Of a stretch of 64,000 bases of DNA, positions 22,256-31,655 are shown in pieces. Both the position numbers and the translations under genes were made by a program. Source of the DNA: Ottelia alismoides (lineage: Eukaryota > Streptophyta > Magnoliopsida > Alismatales > Hydrocharitaceae); the NCBI GenBank assembly GCA_037367405.1, contig JAZKJV010005758.1:248001-312000 (forward strand), given 5' to 3'. The notes under the pieces were generated by a model. That model did not search any database. It had not been told where the DNA came from and saw only the letters and a program-made list of their open reading frames with translations. The first letter of the stretch is position 1, and every line of letters begins with the position of its first letter.

Positions 22256-22672
22256 GTCGGAGATTGGGTGTTTTTACGAGTATCACCCATGAAGGGAGTG
22301 CAGAGATTCAGTGTCCGTGGCAAGTTGGCGCCACGATTTGTTGGACCGTTCGAGATTCTTGCTAGAGTGGGGAAAGTGGCATACCGAGTAGCCCTTCCTC
22401 CACATCTTTCAGCTATTCATGATGTTTTCCACATATCCAATCTGAGGAAGTATGTCCACGACCCTCGCCACATTATCAGTTACGAGAATCTCGATGTAGA
22501 GCCGGATCTGACTTATGAAGAGAAGCCTGTCCAGATACTTGACCGTGCCGTGAAGAAGCTTCGCAGCAAAGAGATTTCATTGGTCAAGGTTTTGTGGCAC
22601 CGACACGGCGTCAAGGAAGCGACATGGGAGACTGAAGCCGACATGCGGGCACGATACCCGCAGTTATTCTGA
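22256..22672 (+). CDS. Chromovirus A pol exon 2: integrase tail and chromodomain
   Basis: The exon codes 138 residues in phase with exon 1: VGDWVFLRVSPMKGVQRF (integrase C-terminal domain, GPF..LARVGKVAYRVALP, VFHISNLRKYVHDP), then a terminal chromodomain of about 50 residues. That domain contains EKPVQILDRAVKKLRS, LVKVLWHRHG and ATWETEADMRARYPQLF. In chromoviruses this domain is thought to guide integration to marked heterochromatin. It uses one aromatic position (VLW) and the terminal ATWE motif, as in the plant type. No internal ATG is needed if exon 1 is spliced to it; an unspliced start at ATG 22289 or 22268 is conceivable but unlikely. Confidence 0.85.
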   Translation, partial: VGDWVFLRVSPMKGVQRFSVRGKLAPRFVGPFEILARVGKVAYRVALPPHLSAIHDVFHISNLRKYVHDPRHIISYENLDVEPDLTYEEKPVQILDRAVKKLRSKEISLVKVLWHRHGVKEATWETEADMRARYPQLF

Positions 22673-22732
22673 TGTAATCATCAAAACAAGCTTTTGTAAT
22701 TAGATAAATTATAAATATATGGCTTGTTTTCT

Positions 22733-22855
22733 CTTTGAGGTTTTTATGGGTTCAAAACCCTTTGAGGTTTTTATGACCATATTAAATCCAAACAAGATAC
22801 CTATTAACCTTGACTCGAGTCTCGAGGACGAGACTCCCTTTGAGGTTTTTATAAT
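22733..22855 (+). promoter_or_regulatory. Region before 3' LTR of A: three CTTTGAGGTTTTTAT copies, no clear polypurine tract
   Basis: The motif CTTTGAGGTTTTTAT occurs three times (about 22733, 22761 and 22839), the last ending directly at the LTR. Between them lies CTCGAGTCTCGAGGACGAGA. The expected G-rich polypurine primer is not seen. Element B keeps the same arrangement (57645-57770, minus). Confidence 0.6.
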
Positions 22856-25800
22856 TGTAACATCCGGGAATTTGCGTAAACCCGAACTCGTCCGATTTTG
22901 GGTCTAATGAACCCAAAAACGTTGTCGGACAATACTAAACAACCTAAAACGACCAATTGATCGTCAATCAAAAGTCGTTCGGGCGAAATCGACCGAAAAT
23001 CGGTCGCATCGTAACGCGCGCCGTGAAAAGCCGCGACGCAATTTCAGAAACCGCGAAACAAAGCGAGACCGTCATTAGATCCAATTCGACGACACGAGAC
23101 CAACGGAATCGACCGTTCGTCAATCGGAGGTCGTTTGATATTTTAAATCCACAATATTTAATCTTAAACCAAAAACCGTATCCGAAACTCTCGGGTATTC
23201 AAAACTAAATCGGAAGTATACAAACATTATACTCATATTGACCGTCATTTTGAGACGATCAATTCAAGATATTGTGCGTAAAAATCCGAGGCCCGAGGTG
23301 CGCGTACGGTTCGTATTAAGTTTGGCAAATAAATAAGAGTAATAAAAATAATATAACAAAATTTAAAAAAAAAAATTTAAAGCAGCCGGCTACTGCTGTC
23401 TTGTTTTTTTTTTTAAAAAAATTATTATCTTTGCTTTTCTATTTAATAAGCCTCCACTTGGCCTTGGCTTTTCCCTCCATTTGGATTTCCAAGTCCACCA
23501 CGTGTCCAATAACGAAGAAAAGGTCCTTGCTATATAAACCATAGCCTTCTCCCTCTTGCATCCAAATCCCAACGACACCTCTCCCACAAGTTCTTTCCCA
23601 ATTCCTCTCTAATTCCCAACGGAAACATTCCTTCATTTCCCTTGATTTCCAACAATGGAGTGCTGCCAACACTGACCTGCAAATTGCAAGTGTCTCATCA
23701 GCAATTGCTGCTATAATTCAAGCCAAAAACGGCAGCTGAAACTGCTGCATATCATCAAATTAAAGTCCCTTTTCAATTCTAAAAATCCAGGTACAATCCA
23801 ATTCCCCTTCTTGCTGCCATACATGTATTCTATATCCTTGATTTCCACCTTCACATTTTTCAAAAAATATATATATATATATATATATATATAAGTTCAT
23901 TGTTCTTACTCTTGAAAGAAAGATTCTGGATGAGTAAAAAAATTAGAAATCAGAATCTTATTTATAAAAATATTCTGTAGAAACACTTCTCTCTCAAATA
24001 TAACTGCATGCACACAGTGCAGTTAACCCTTGATGTGTTTGTTTGGTTTGTTTTCTGTAACTGAAGCTAAAAAAAAGATAATTAAATTAAGAGACCATTT
24101 ATTGAATTAATGTACTAAAAATTTGATATACTCATTTATCAATTGGCTCCTGTTACTGAATTTGATGTTTCGATGGTGGATTGTTTAAATATTACAATCC
24201 AGACTGTTTGGTGCATTTGGGAGTTTTGTTTATGAAACTGTGATGTACTGTTTGCTGAGAATGAAACATCTAACCTGCTAAACATAAGGGGGCTTGCAGT
24301 GACAGAAGACTGACATTTGCATTTATAAGTATCACATGATCAATACGAAAATTTCACAGATTACCTTTATTTTCATATAGTGAAATTTGTCTCCTTCCTG
24401 TTACCGGAAATTGTATATTACATAAGCACTCAATTACTGAGATAATCATATTTATACATTCTTGATTCGCTGCACGGTATACGTTGACATATGTTTCTCT
24501 TTACCGTGATTAATTCATTTAATTAACATCACAATAAAACTGATAGATGATATGATTTCAAGATCAAAACAGTACATGTTCAAGCATCTCCGATGCATGT
24601 CTTTCGTTTGATAAGACATGATACTTATGCACGGTAAAATTTGCATAACTATTAAATAAGTTAGGCGTTGTATGTTCAAAATTCCAGACCATGCACAATA
24701 TCATTTTCTATAAAATGATTAGATAGAACTAAATGGATCATTGCTACCACATTTTGATATCTATAAATCTAGTTAGATTGAATAGGTTTCATGGATTGAT
24801 CACATGGAAACGTTCCTATATAGAAGGTTATGATAATTTTTTTGAATTTGTATGGGGTATGGGGTGGCGATAACACAGACAAAGACATTAGATTCTGTTT
24901 CTTCTTTTCCATCTTATATTGACGATTTAATGTTTCAAATTATATGTTAAATAGGAGTAATGCATACTTCTGTTTGCTTACTTCTGTTTGCTTTGAAGGA
25001 AATAATTCTAATGAACTTCTTCTAATCATAGGAGCGTATCGAAGAAATTGAAATACGATGCTTAAAATCTTAATACTATTCTCTTATAAAATCAACAAAT
25101 AAGTTTCTAAGACCATTATGAATATTGATCCTCAATAAATTGATCCTTGAGTATGATCTACAATATCACTAATGATAAATTGTGACAAGAGATCGAGATC
25201 TAAAACCCAACCATAGCAAAAGCCAAGGAAGGTTGAGGAATGAAGAAGGTAAGTATGGTGGTGAACCAATGATAACCAATAATTAATCGTGCCGGTCATG
25301 GTGACCTCTAGACCTGACTGTGCGAGGGCGCGGTGACCCTCAGCTGGGCGGGAGATAGGAAGCCCAGTTAGGGCAGCGGCCGCCAAGTGCGCGGGTCTAG
25401 GATCCCAGTCTTTTACACGGTTTTTACGCGAGCTCGCAGTGTTTTTACGCCTCGTTGGGATCCTGACTTTAGACCAGTTCCGCTGACCCTGTCTTTTAGG
25501 ATACCCAGGCGGGGGATCCTTGGTTTTCAGTTTTTACGTACGAGCTCGTTCGCCTATACTAGTCAGGCAGTTTTCTAGAGCGACTTTTCTAGGGTGTCTC
25601 TCTCACCCGTCTCAGTGGCGTAGTTGGGGAGTAGACCTATCCCTCTATTGGACCGCGCTTCCAATTAGAGGGCGAGACGGAAGAGCCATTTGCAGGCTTC
25701 TTCACCGCTTGAGTTACTTCGCCAAACAGACTTGGCGATTCTATATCTAGATCATCAATATCTACATCTACAACATCCGGAGCTATATCTGAAACATTGA

Positions 25801-26559
25801 AGTTAAGAATTGGAGAAATTATGATCAAAAGACCATTCTCTCTACCCAAGAAATTAAATAAATAGATCTCTACAATCTCAACTTTTCTATTTTTCACTTA
25901 CCAACATGATCTCTGAAGAAAATGATATATGCATTTACGCTCATACACTCATGATTACGCAACTGCTATATAAATATGATATATGGGAAATGCCGGGTTC
26001 TGGGGAAAAACATTAGAAACGCATTACAAACAAACCCCTTTTTACTTACGCAAGTAGATGTAAATTTTTCTAGTACCACCTTTCTACTTGCCTGCTTTTG
26101 TACATATTAAATGTCAAGTTATTTTTATAAATTTTATGGAGGTACCAGCAATGGCTGACGCCTCTTCTTTCATATTGTGTGTGTGGCAGGCAAACAGCCT
26201 GCAGTTCAGTAGCCGCTCAGTAGCTACATGCTTCCAGGAGATAGAGTTTATACCCGACGGTATGAATTATTTTGCCTCAGTTTTTGTTCAGATAATGATG
26301 TAAATGTTATCTCTTTTGTATCATACTTTGGGATATATGTTGTAATGGAAGATCCTTGTACATGTTGTAACTTGATATGAATATTAATGAAAAGAAAATT
26401 TTGGTGCCATTGTCTCTTTACTTGTGGTCATGTGTTGAGAATGAATGTCAAATTTGCGCGAAAAATTTTCCCTGTATTAGTGCGACTTGTGTGATTAAAT
26501 GTGAATGATATATTGCGAAATGCGTCGTAAACGGGTACCCGGATCATGGGGGGTTTACA
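22856..26559 (+). repeat. 3' LTR of chromovirus A (3704 bp)
   Basis: Copy of 13839-17533 starting TGTAACATCCGGG and ending GGGGGGTTTACA. Length differences fall in the poly-A/T run near 23363-23420 and in the (TA)n run near 23868-23893. The GC-rich core is at 25289-25746. Confidence 0.95.
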
Positions 26560-27222
26560 CCTATGGATCCAAGTATGAAGCCACATGAAGACTTCATTGA
26601 GGAAGTGGACAAGCAAAGATACAAAGAGCTTGTAGGGAAACTACTTTATTTGACCATTGCATGCCTGATATTTCTTTTGCAGTTAATAAAGTTAGTCAGT
26701 TCATGGAACAACCACGACAGGTGCACATGGATGCAATCTACATGATCCTCAGATATTTGAAGTCATCATAAGGAAAGTGCTTATTATTCAGTAGGACTAG
26801 CTCGTTATCCATCTCTGGCTATGCAGACGCAGATTATGCTGGGTGCCCTAAAGAAAGGAAATCTACTTTAGGTTTCTGTATTTTTGTTGGAGTCATGGAA
26901 AAGCAAGAAGCAAATGATTTGGCTAGATCCAAGTGCAGAATCTGAAAATAGAGCCGTGACTCAGAGCAATGCTGACATGATGTGGGTAAAGTCTATTCTT
27001 TTCGACCTTCACATTAGTGTGACTCTCCCTGTGCAACTGAAGTGTGACAATCATGCAGTCTTGTTTATTGCCGATAATCCAGCATTTCATGAGAGAACAA
27101 AGCACATTGAAGTAGATTGCCATTTTACTCGTGATATGATTTAGAAGGGACTGATTGCTACCTCTCATGTCAGTTCATGTGACCAGACGGTTGATATCTT
27201 CACTAAGGCATTCACTTGAGGA
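26560..27222 (+). pseudogene. Copia element 1 RNase H relic
   Basis: This continues the RT after chromovirus A: MDPSMKPHEDFIEEVDKQRY, then KELVGKLLYLT. RNase H follows, with AQSNADMMWVKSIL-like and LPVQLKCDNHAVLFIADNPAFHERTKHIEVDCHF (in parts, 27028-27125) and a DQTVDIFTKAF tail. RNase H removes the RNA strand during cDNA synthesis. Stops at 26742, 27142 and 27218 show decay. It is followed by the polypurine tract. Confidence 0.75.
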
Positions 27223-27272
27223 CCTTTTGAGAAATGCAGTTCCAAGTTGAGCATGATAGATATCTATGCTCC

Positions 27273-27286
27273 AGCTTGAGGGGGAG
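27273..27286 (+). promoter_or_regulatory. Polypurine tract of copia element 1
   Basis: AGCTTGAGGGGGAG immediately precedes the 3' LTR. The same 14 bases precede the 3' LTR of the TRIM-like element (8261-8274), which ties the two to related replication machinery. Confidence 0.85.
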
Positions 27287-27428
27287 TGTTGAGAGTTTTA
27301 TATTCATGTATTTATTTATCATTCCTTATTTTTTTGTCCTCTTTATGTTGTTTTTCCATGGCCTCTCAACTCTATATAAGAGAGTCATAGGGCACCATAG
27401 AATAACAAGTTATTATTTTCTCCTAACA
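27287..27428 (+). repeat. 3' LTR of copia element 1
   Basis: 142 bp, same length as the 5' LTR with scattered substitutions. TATATAAG lies at 27373-27380. Confidence 0.85.
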
Positions 27429-28642
27429 TTGTAGATGGGGAGGAGCTCAAGGTTGTGGAGGACTTCATGGCACAACCATGATCTCAGGGCAATGCCACAT
27501 GAAGAGTTCTCAAGGACGATTTAGTGGAATAAACCCTCCTTCTGAGATGGGGCAAAACCAATGGTCGTGCAAAAAGAGGACTAGACCAAGGACGGACCGA
27601 TGCCTTATTTGAATGAATTGCTCGTAGGCGGAGCATGGTAAAATGAAGATTAAATGTGGCCTGATTGACTTATTGTACTGGAAATGCAGGAGCAAAGTAG
27701 AGTTGATAAGCGATGCGAGACCTAACCTAGTGAAGTTCTTTTATATAGTTTTGATTTGATGTTTAGAAGCATAGATCCAGGGAGTCTCAACCAAGTCTTG
27801 AAGAGAAGAGGGGTAGGTGGTGAAGATAGAAGTAAGCTAAGCAAGCAAGTTAGTATCGTAGTTGATTCAAGCAAGTTGGATGAAGCAGATAGTATAATGA
27901 TGTGTAGCAAGGACCCGAGCAAGTAGGAGTCGAAAACAGTGGGGAAGCCAAGGTCAACATAAGCAATAGAGGTCAGGTTGAAAGGCTAGGTTGTGGGCAT
28001 TGGAAGGCGTACTTCTACAATCTTGAGGTTTCAAAAAGATTGGAAGACTTCGTTGCTCCTGTAAGAAAGCTGGGGACCATGTTCGAATAATGGAGCTTGA
28101 TAGGGGATTATACCGAGGACCATGTTCGAAGACTTCGTTGCTCCTTCCTGGCAACTTGATAGGGGATTATAATGGAGCTTTAACGTCCATCGCATGCACT
28201 CCATCCTTGCTCATTCTTCAGATCGGCAGAGTATCCTTGGTTGGCATTGAGGTTGTCGAGGATTGCGGTCCGATTGATTATTGCAAGCAATGAAGGCTTA
28301 GAAATGCTTCATGCAGGTGGCGATGACAACTTATTTAGTGGAAACCTCCAGCAAAACCTAGGAGCAACTCAAGAATGATTGCGGTGATCATGCAATCTGC
28401 TAGGGCAAAAAATAAGGGATTCGATTAATCTGGTGCAAGGATTACCAGGGATTTCAGAAGGAGACTTCCACGGAAATTTTAACTTAGAGAATCTTTCCTT
28501 TAAGGTTGCTCTATTTTTAGATGCTATTACATGGATCTCCTGCATCGCGAGTGAGACTGCTTCCGGTCCCAATCCTAATCGAATGCATATACTTCTGAAT
28601 TTGGCCTAGTTATTGGATCTTTCTCGATCTCCGTTGCTGAAA
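27429..28642. other. No gene recognised; right side of copia target region
   Basis: Moderately GC-balanced sequence with short frames only (the longest about 67 codons). A phrase around GACCATGTTCGAA is locally duplicated (about 28074-28095 and 28120-28165, with TTGATAGGGGATTATA repeated too). It continues the sequence left of 11137. It could be an old element, but no motif identifies it. Confidence 0.3.
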
Positions 28643-28650
28643 CTGTGACC

Positions 28651-30309
28651 CAGGTTTTAAATCTCGATTTTGATTTCGTTTCGAGCAACAACAACAACAA
28701 CAAAGCCTTTTCCCACAATTAAGTAGGGTCGGCTACATGGATTCTTCGCCTCCATTCAGATCTATCTTTGGTCAATCTCGGGCTTATATCCAAAAAACTA
28801 AGATCCCTTCGTATAGTCTCTTTCCAACACTTCTTGGGCCGTCCTCGCCCTCTCTTAGCCGGCTCAACATCCCAACACTCGCATCTCCTAACCGGTGCAT
28901 CAACTGACCTTCTTTGCAAATGACCAAACCATCTTAAGCGGTTTTCTCACATCTTATCCTCGATCGGAGCTACACCAACTTTCTTTCTGATTGCATCATT
29001 TCGAATCCGATCTTTACGTGTATGTCCACACATCCATCTTAGCATTTTCATTTCTGCTACAGCCATTCTCTGCACATGTCTATGGTTCACATGCCAACAT
29101 TCAGATCTATAAAGCATAGCAGGTCTCACGGCTGCTTTGTAAAACTTTCCTTTAATTTTTAAATGAATTTTCTTATCACGGAGAACAACGGAGGCTCCTC
29201 TCCACTTTAGCCAGCCTGCATTTATTCTATTAGTAACATCTCCATCAATTTCCCCATCATGTTGCAAAATAGATCCCAGATATCTAAAAGAATCTCTCTT
29301 CTAAATGTTATCGTCACCAATCTTCACCTCGATTCCTTCACCATTGCTTCCATCAAAGGTGCATTCCATATATTCCGTCTTAGCCCTACTTATACGAAAA
29401 CCTTTAGTCTCCAATGCATGTCTCCAAACCTCAAGCTTCTCATTTACTCCATCTCTAGTCTCGTCAATCAACACAATATCATCAGCAAATAACATACACC
29501 AAGGTAACTCATCCTGAATGTGACTTGTCAACTCTCCATAATCAAAGTAAAAAGAAATGGACTCAAAGCTGAACCTTGATGTAAACCAATGTTGATATCA
29601 AAATAGTCAGTCTTCCCCGTCGGGGTCCTTACACAAGATAAAGCCCTATCATACATATCCTTTATGAGATTAATGTGTAGGACAGGTACTTGTCTCTTCT
29701 CCAAAACTCTCCACAGTATCTCTCGTGGGACGGAATCATAAGCCTTCTCCAAATCAATAACGATCATATGGAGATTCTTCCTTTTAGCTCTATAAATCTC
29801 CATTGTTCTCCTCAGCAAATGAATGGCTTCAATAGTTGAGCGACCTGGCATGAATCCGAATTGATTTTCTTTTACTTGGGAAACTTGCCTCAACCTTCTT
29901 TCGATCACACGTTCCCAAATTTTCATAGTGTAACCCATCAGCTTGATACCTCTGTAATTTGAACAATTTTGAATGTCTCCTTTGTTCTTATAAAGAGGCA
30001 CCATGACACTCCTCCAATCTTCAGGCATTTTCTTGCTTCGCCAAATAACATTGAATAGATTCGTAAGCCAAGTCAAACCACGCTCACCTAAAACTTTCCA
30101 TACTTCTACAGGGATGTCATCGTAGGCCGATTTTGATTTCGTTTCGAGATGACGAAAAAACGAAACATTTTCGAAATTTCGCCAATTTCGGCAAAAATTG
30201 GCCTAGATTTGTGAAGGTTCCATATCGAGATTTTGATTTCGGTTTAGGTGGAGTGTCAAAACAGAAATTTCGGCGAAATTTCACCGAAATCGCGAAATCC
30301 GAAACACTG
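28651..30309. mobile_element. Small hAT-like MITE (about 196 bp) split by an RTE LINE
   Basis: Left end CAGGTTTTAAATCTCGATTT (28651) and right end ATCCGAAACACTG (30309) form an imperfect terminal inverted repeat. Flanks CTGTGACC (28643-28650) and CTGTGAAC (30310-30317) match at 7 of 8 bases, the hAT duplication size. The interior is rich in GAAATTTCG and its complement, e.g. AATTTCGCCAATTTCGGC, and can fold extensively. Removing the LINE and one copy of its 21-bp duplication leaves about 196 bp. Confidence 0.65.
28686..30127 (-). mobile_element. RTE-type LINE, 5'-truncated, with 21-bp target duplication
   Basis: The minus strand encodes the RT of a plant RTE LINE. A 182-residue open piece (30076-29528) contains KNKGDIQNCSNYRGIKLM, FGFMPGRSTIEAIHLLRR, MIVIDLEKAYDSVPREILW and [15 protein letters not shown]. 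Then [16 protein letters not shown] (FADD active site) follows in a new frame (about 29500), then a C-terminal part ending in [20 protein letters not shown]. The tail (AAGGCTTTGTTGTTGTTGTTG, minus) is the TTG repeat usual for these LINEs. A perfect 21-bp direct repeat flanks it (28665-28685, 30128-30148). The endonuclease is missing and frames are broken, so it is dead. Confidence 0.9.
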
Positions 30310-30317
30310 CTGTGAAC

Positions 30318-31086
30318 CCTCGGAGTCTTTGTTGTGGGTGCTTCCATCTGAATCTTTGACGAACATATCAGATTGGATGAAGCATGATGCTCCAATCATG
30401 CTTCAGGAGAGGCCTCAAGTTATTCAACACGTACGCATCGGAGCTCGGTGCTGGGTGATACCTTGACCACACCTCTCTCTGGGAGTGAAATGGAGGCCAA
30501 GAGAAGTGCAGGGAGATGTCCACGGGCATCTCTTGCTGGGTTTGGTCGGGGGAACCTCCTGATGGTGTTCTTGCATGAAAGGTGCAGATTGGTGGCTGCA
30601 GATTGGCTGGACAAGGAAGTGAAAGATTTATCAGCATTGTCTTGAGCTGTGCTGGCTCCTGAAAGCCAACTACGATTGCTGTAAATGAGATTGCCCGGAG
30701 CAGTGTTCATACCCTTTTAATGAATGAAGTTGGAGATGTCAACTTGCAGGTCCGGGTGGCGAAGTGCGTGGGGATCGTAGCTCCTGTGGTAGGGTCACCA
30801 ACATGCGGATAATTACTTGGTATGTTTGGGTTCTTGGTGATCAGAAAAAGAGGTCAATGATGGGTTCTTCGCTCAGTTCTGACGACCAAAGATTGCTTGC
30901 TTACAAGAAACAAAGATTCACAGAATATCGATGAGGTTTCACCATACCCAGTAACATTGCACTCTTACTTTATGGTATAGTAGAGCATGTTTTGGATTTT
31001 TACTGCCAAATTTACTTGATTAATAGCTTGCTTTGATCCACCTTGATATCAATATATACTTTATCATTTATGGGCCTAAGGATGAT
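30318..31086. other. No gene recognised
   Basis: Two overlapping opposite-strand frames near 30420-30710 are the longest open stretches, and neither carries a motif I know. Composition is more balanced than the retroelement deserts around it, so an old coding fragment cannot be excluded. Confidence 0.25.
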
Positions 31087-31302
31087 CATTTGTTTCTTCC
31101 GTTATTTAAAATTTTTTCACATGCTACAGAAATATGTACTGCTCTGCTGATATGTTTAACGCCTTTTTCCCCAGCAATCATGGCACTTGGTTTACTGTTG
31201 GTCCATACATTTTCCATGGTTATTGCTTTTAATGGATACGCAGAAGGAAGAAAATTAGACCAGCTACTGGTTCCTACTATTCATCTCTTTGCTTCTCTAA
31301 TG
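31087..31302 (+). other. Possible host exon for a membrane-spanning segment, unidentified
   Basis: An open frame reads ATEICTALLICLTPFSPAIM, then ALGLLLVHTFSMVIAF and YAEGRKLDQLLVPTIHLF. This gives two hydrophobic stretches that could each span a membrane, followed by a basic loop. It is framed by splice-like signals: TTTTTCCCCAG ending at 31174 (or CACATGCTACAG ending near 31128) and ATG|GTTAGC at 31302. Composition looks coding, unlike neighbours. I do not recognise the family, no second exon was found nearby, and it may be a gene fragment left between transposons. Confidence 0.3.
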
Positions 31303-31477
31303 GTTAGCATTTTCTACCCATTATGATTTTTAATTACGGGATGTGTATCTGGTCGGTGATGGCCCATCAAATTGTTGCCTGTCAACAATGCAGTACAATT
31401 ATCTCATAGAATGGTGCTTGTGTTGACTTCTTATATGTTGTTACCTTATTATACAAACCAGAAACACTGACTTCAAT

Positions 31478-31655
31478 GGTCTGGTGGTAGTGCAATGTGC
31501 CTACCACCCAAAAGACTAGGGCTCAATCCCTCTTTGTGGGGGTTGTGTTAGGTAGCTGACAACCGGCATAAAAAATATTCGGATTTTTCAACATGGATTT
31601 GAGTAAGAATCCATGTAGCCAACCCTACTTAAAGTGAGAGAAGGCTTCGCCATTT
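31478..31655 (+). mobile_element. SINE-like repeat with tRNA-type promoter and RTE-derived parts
   Basis: Head: TGGTCTGGTGG (31478-31488) resembles a Pol III A box and GGCTCAATCCC (31520-31530) a B box, 42 bp apart as in tRNA genes. Middle: GGGTTGTGTTAGGTAGCTGACAACC (31540-31564) resembles the RTE leader at 2694-2727. Tail: 31605-31647 (AAGAATCCATGTAGCC, ACCCTACTTAA, AAGGCTT) matches the last 44 bases before the TTG tail of the RTE LINE (complement of 28703-28746) with only a few changes. A tail shared with a LINE is how SINEs borrow LINE reverse transcriptase. Flanking duplications were not identified. Confidence 0.65.

Larger units (their letters stand above)
13839..26559 (+). mobile_element. 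Chromovirus A, Tekay/Del-type Ty3-gypsy, 12.7 kb
   Basis: Complete LTR retrotransposon bounded by 13839-17533 and 22856-26559 and flanked by the perfect 5-bp duplication CCTAT (13834-13838 and 26560-26564) inside copia element 1. Order: LTR, primer site, gag, protease, RT, RNase H, integrase, intron-like gap, chromodomain, LTR. Very long LTRs and a C-terminal chromodomain fit the Tekay (Del) clade. By eye the two LTRs differ at about 20 positions plus a few length changes in A and TA runs, so the insertion is recent. The only coding break seen is one TAG in RT. It is the youngest layer in this part of the window. Confidence 0.95.
11137..27428 (+). mobile_element. Copia element 1, short LTRs, split by chromovirus A
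   Basis: Two 142-bp LTRs (11137-11278 and 27287-27428), both beginning TGTTGAGAGTTTTAT and ending with ACA, bound a copia element. The flanks ATGTA and TTGTA could be a 5-bp target duplication with one change. Removing chromovirus A and one copy of its target duplication leaves about 3.57 kb, shorter than a typical 4.5-5 kb copia element, because much of gag C-terminus, protease and integrase is deleted. Coding relics run gag, integrase tail, RT, RNase H in the usual order. Short LTRs and the gag style fit an Ale-like lineage, but I did not verify this. Confidence 0.85.
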
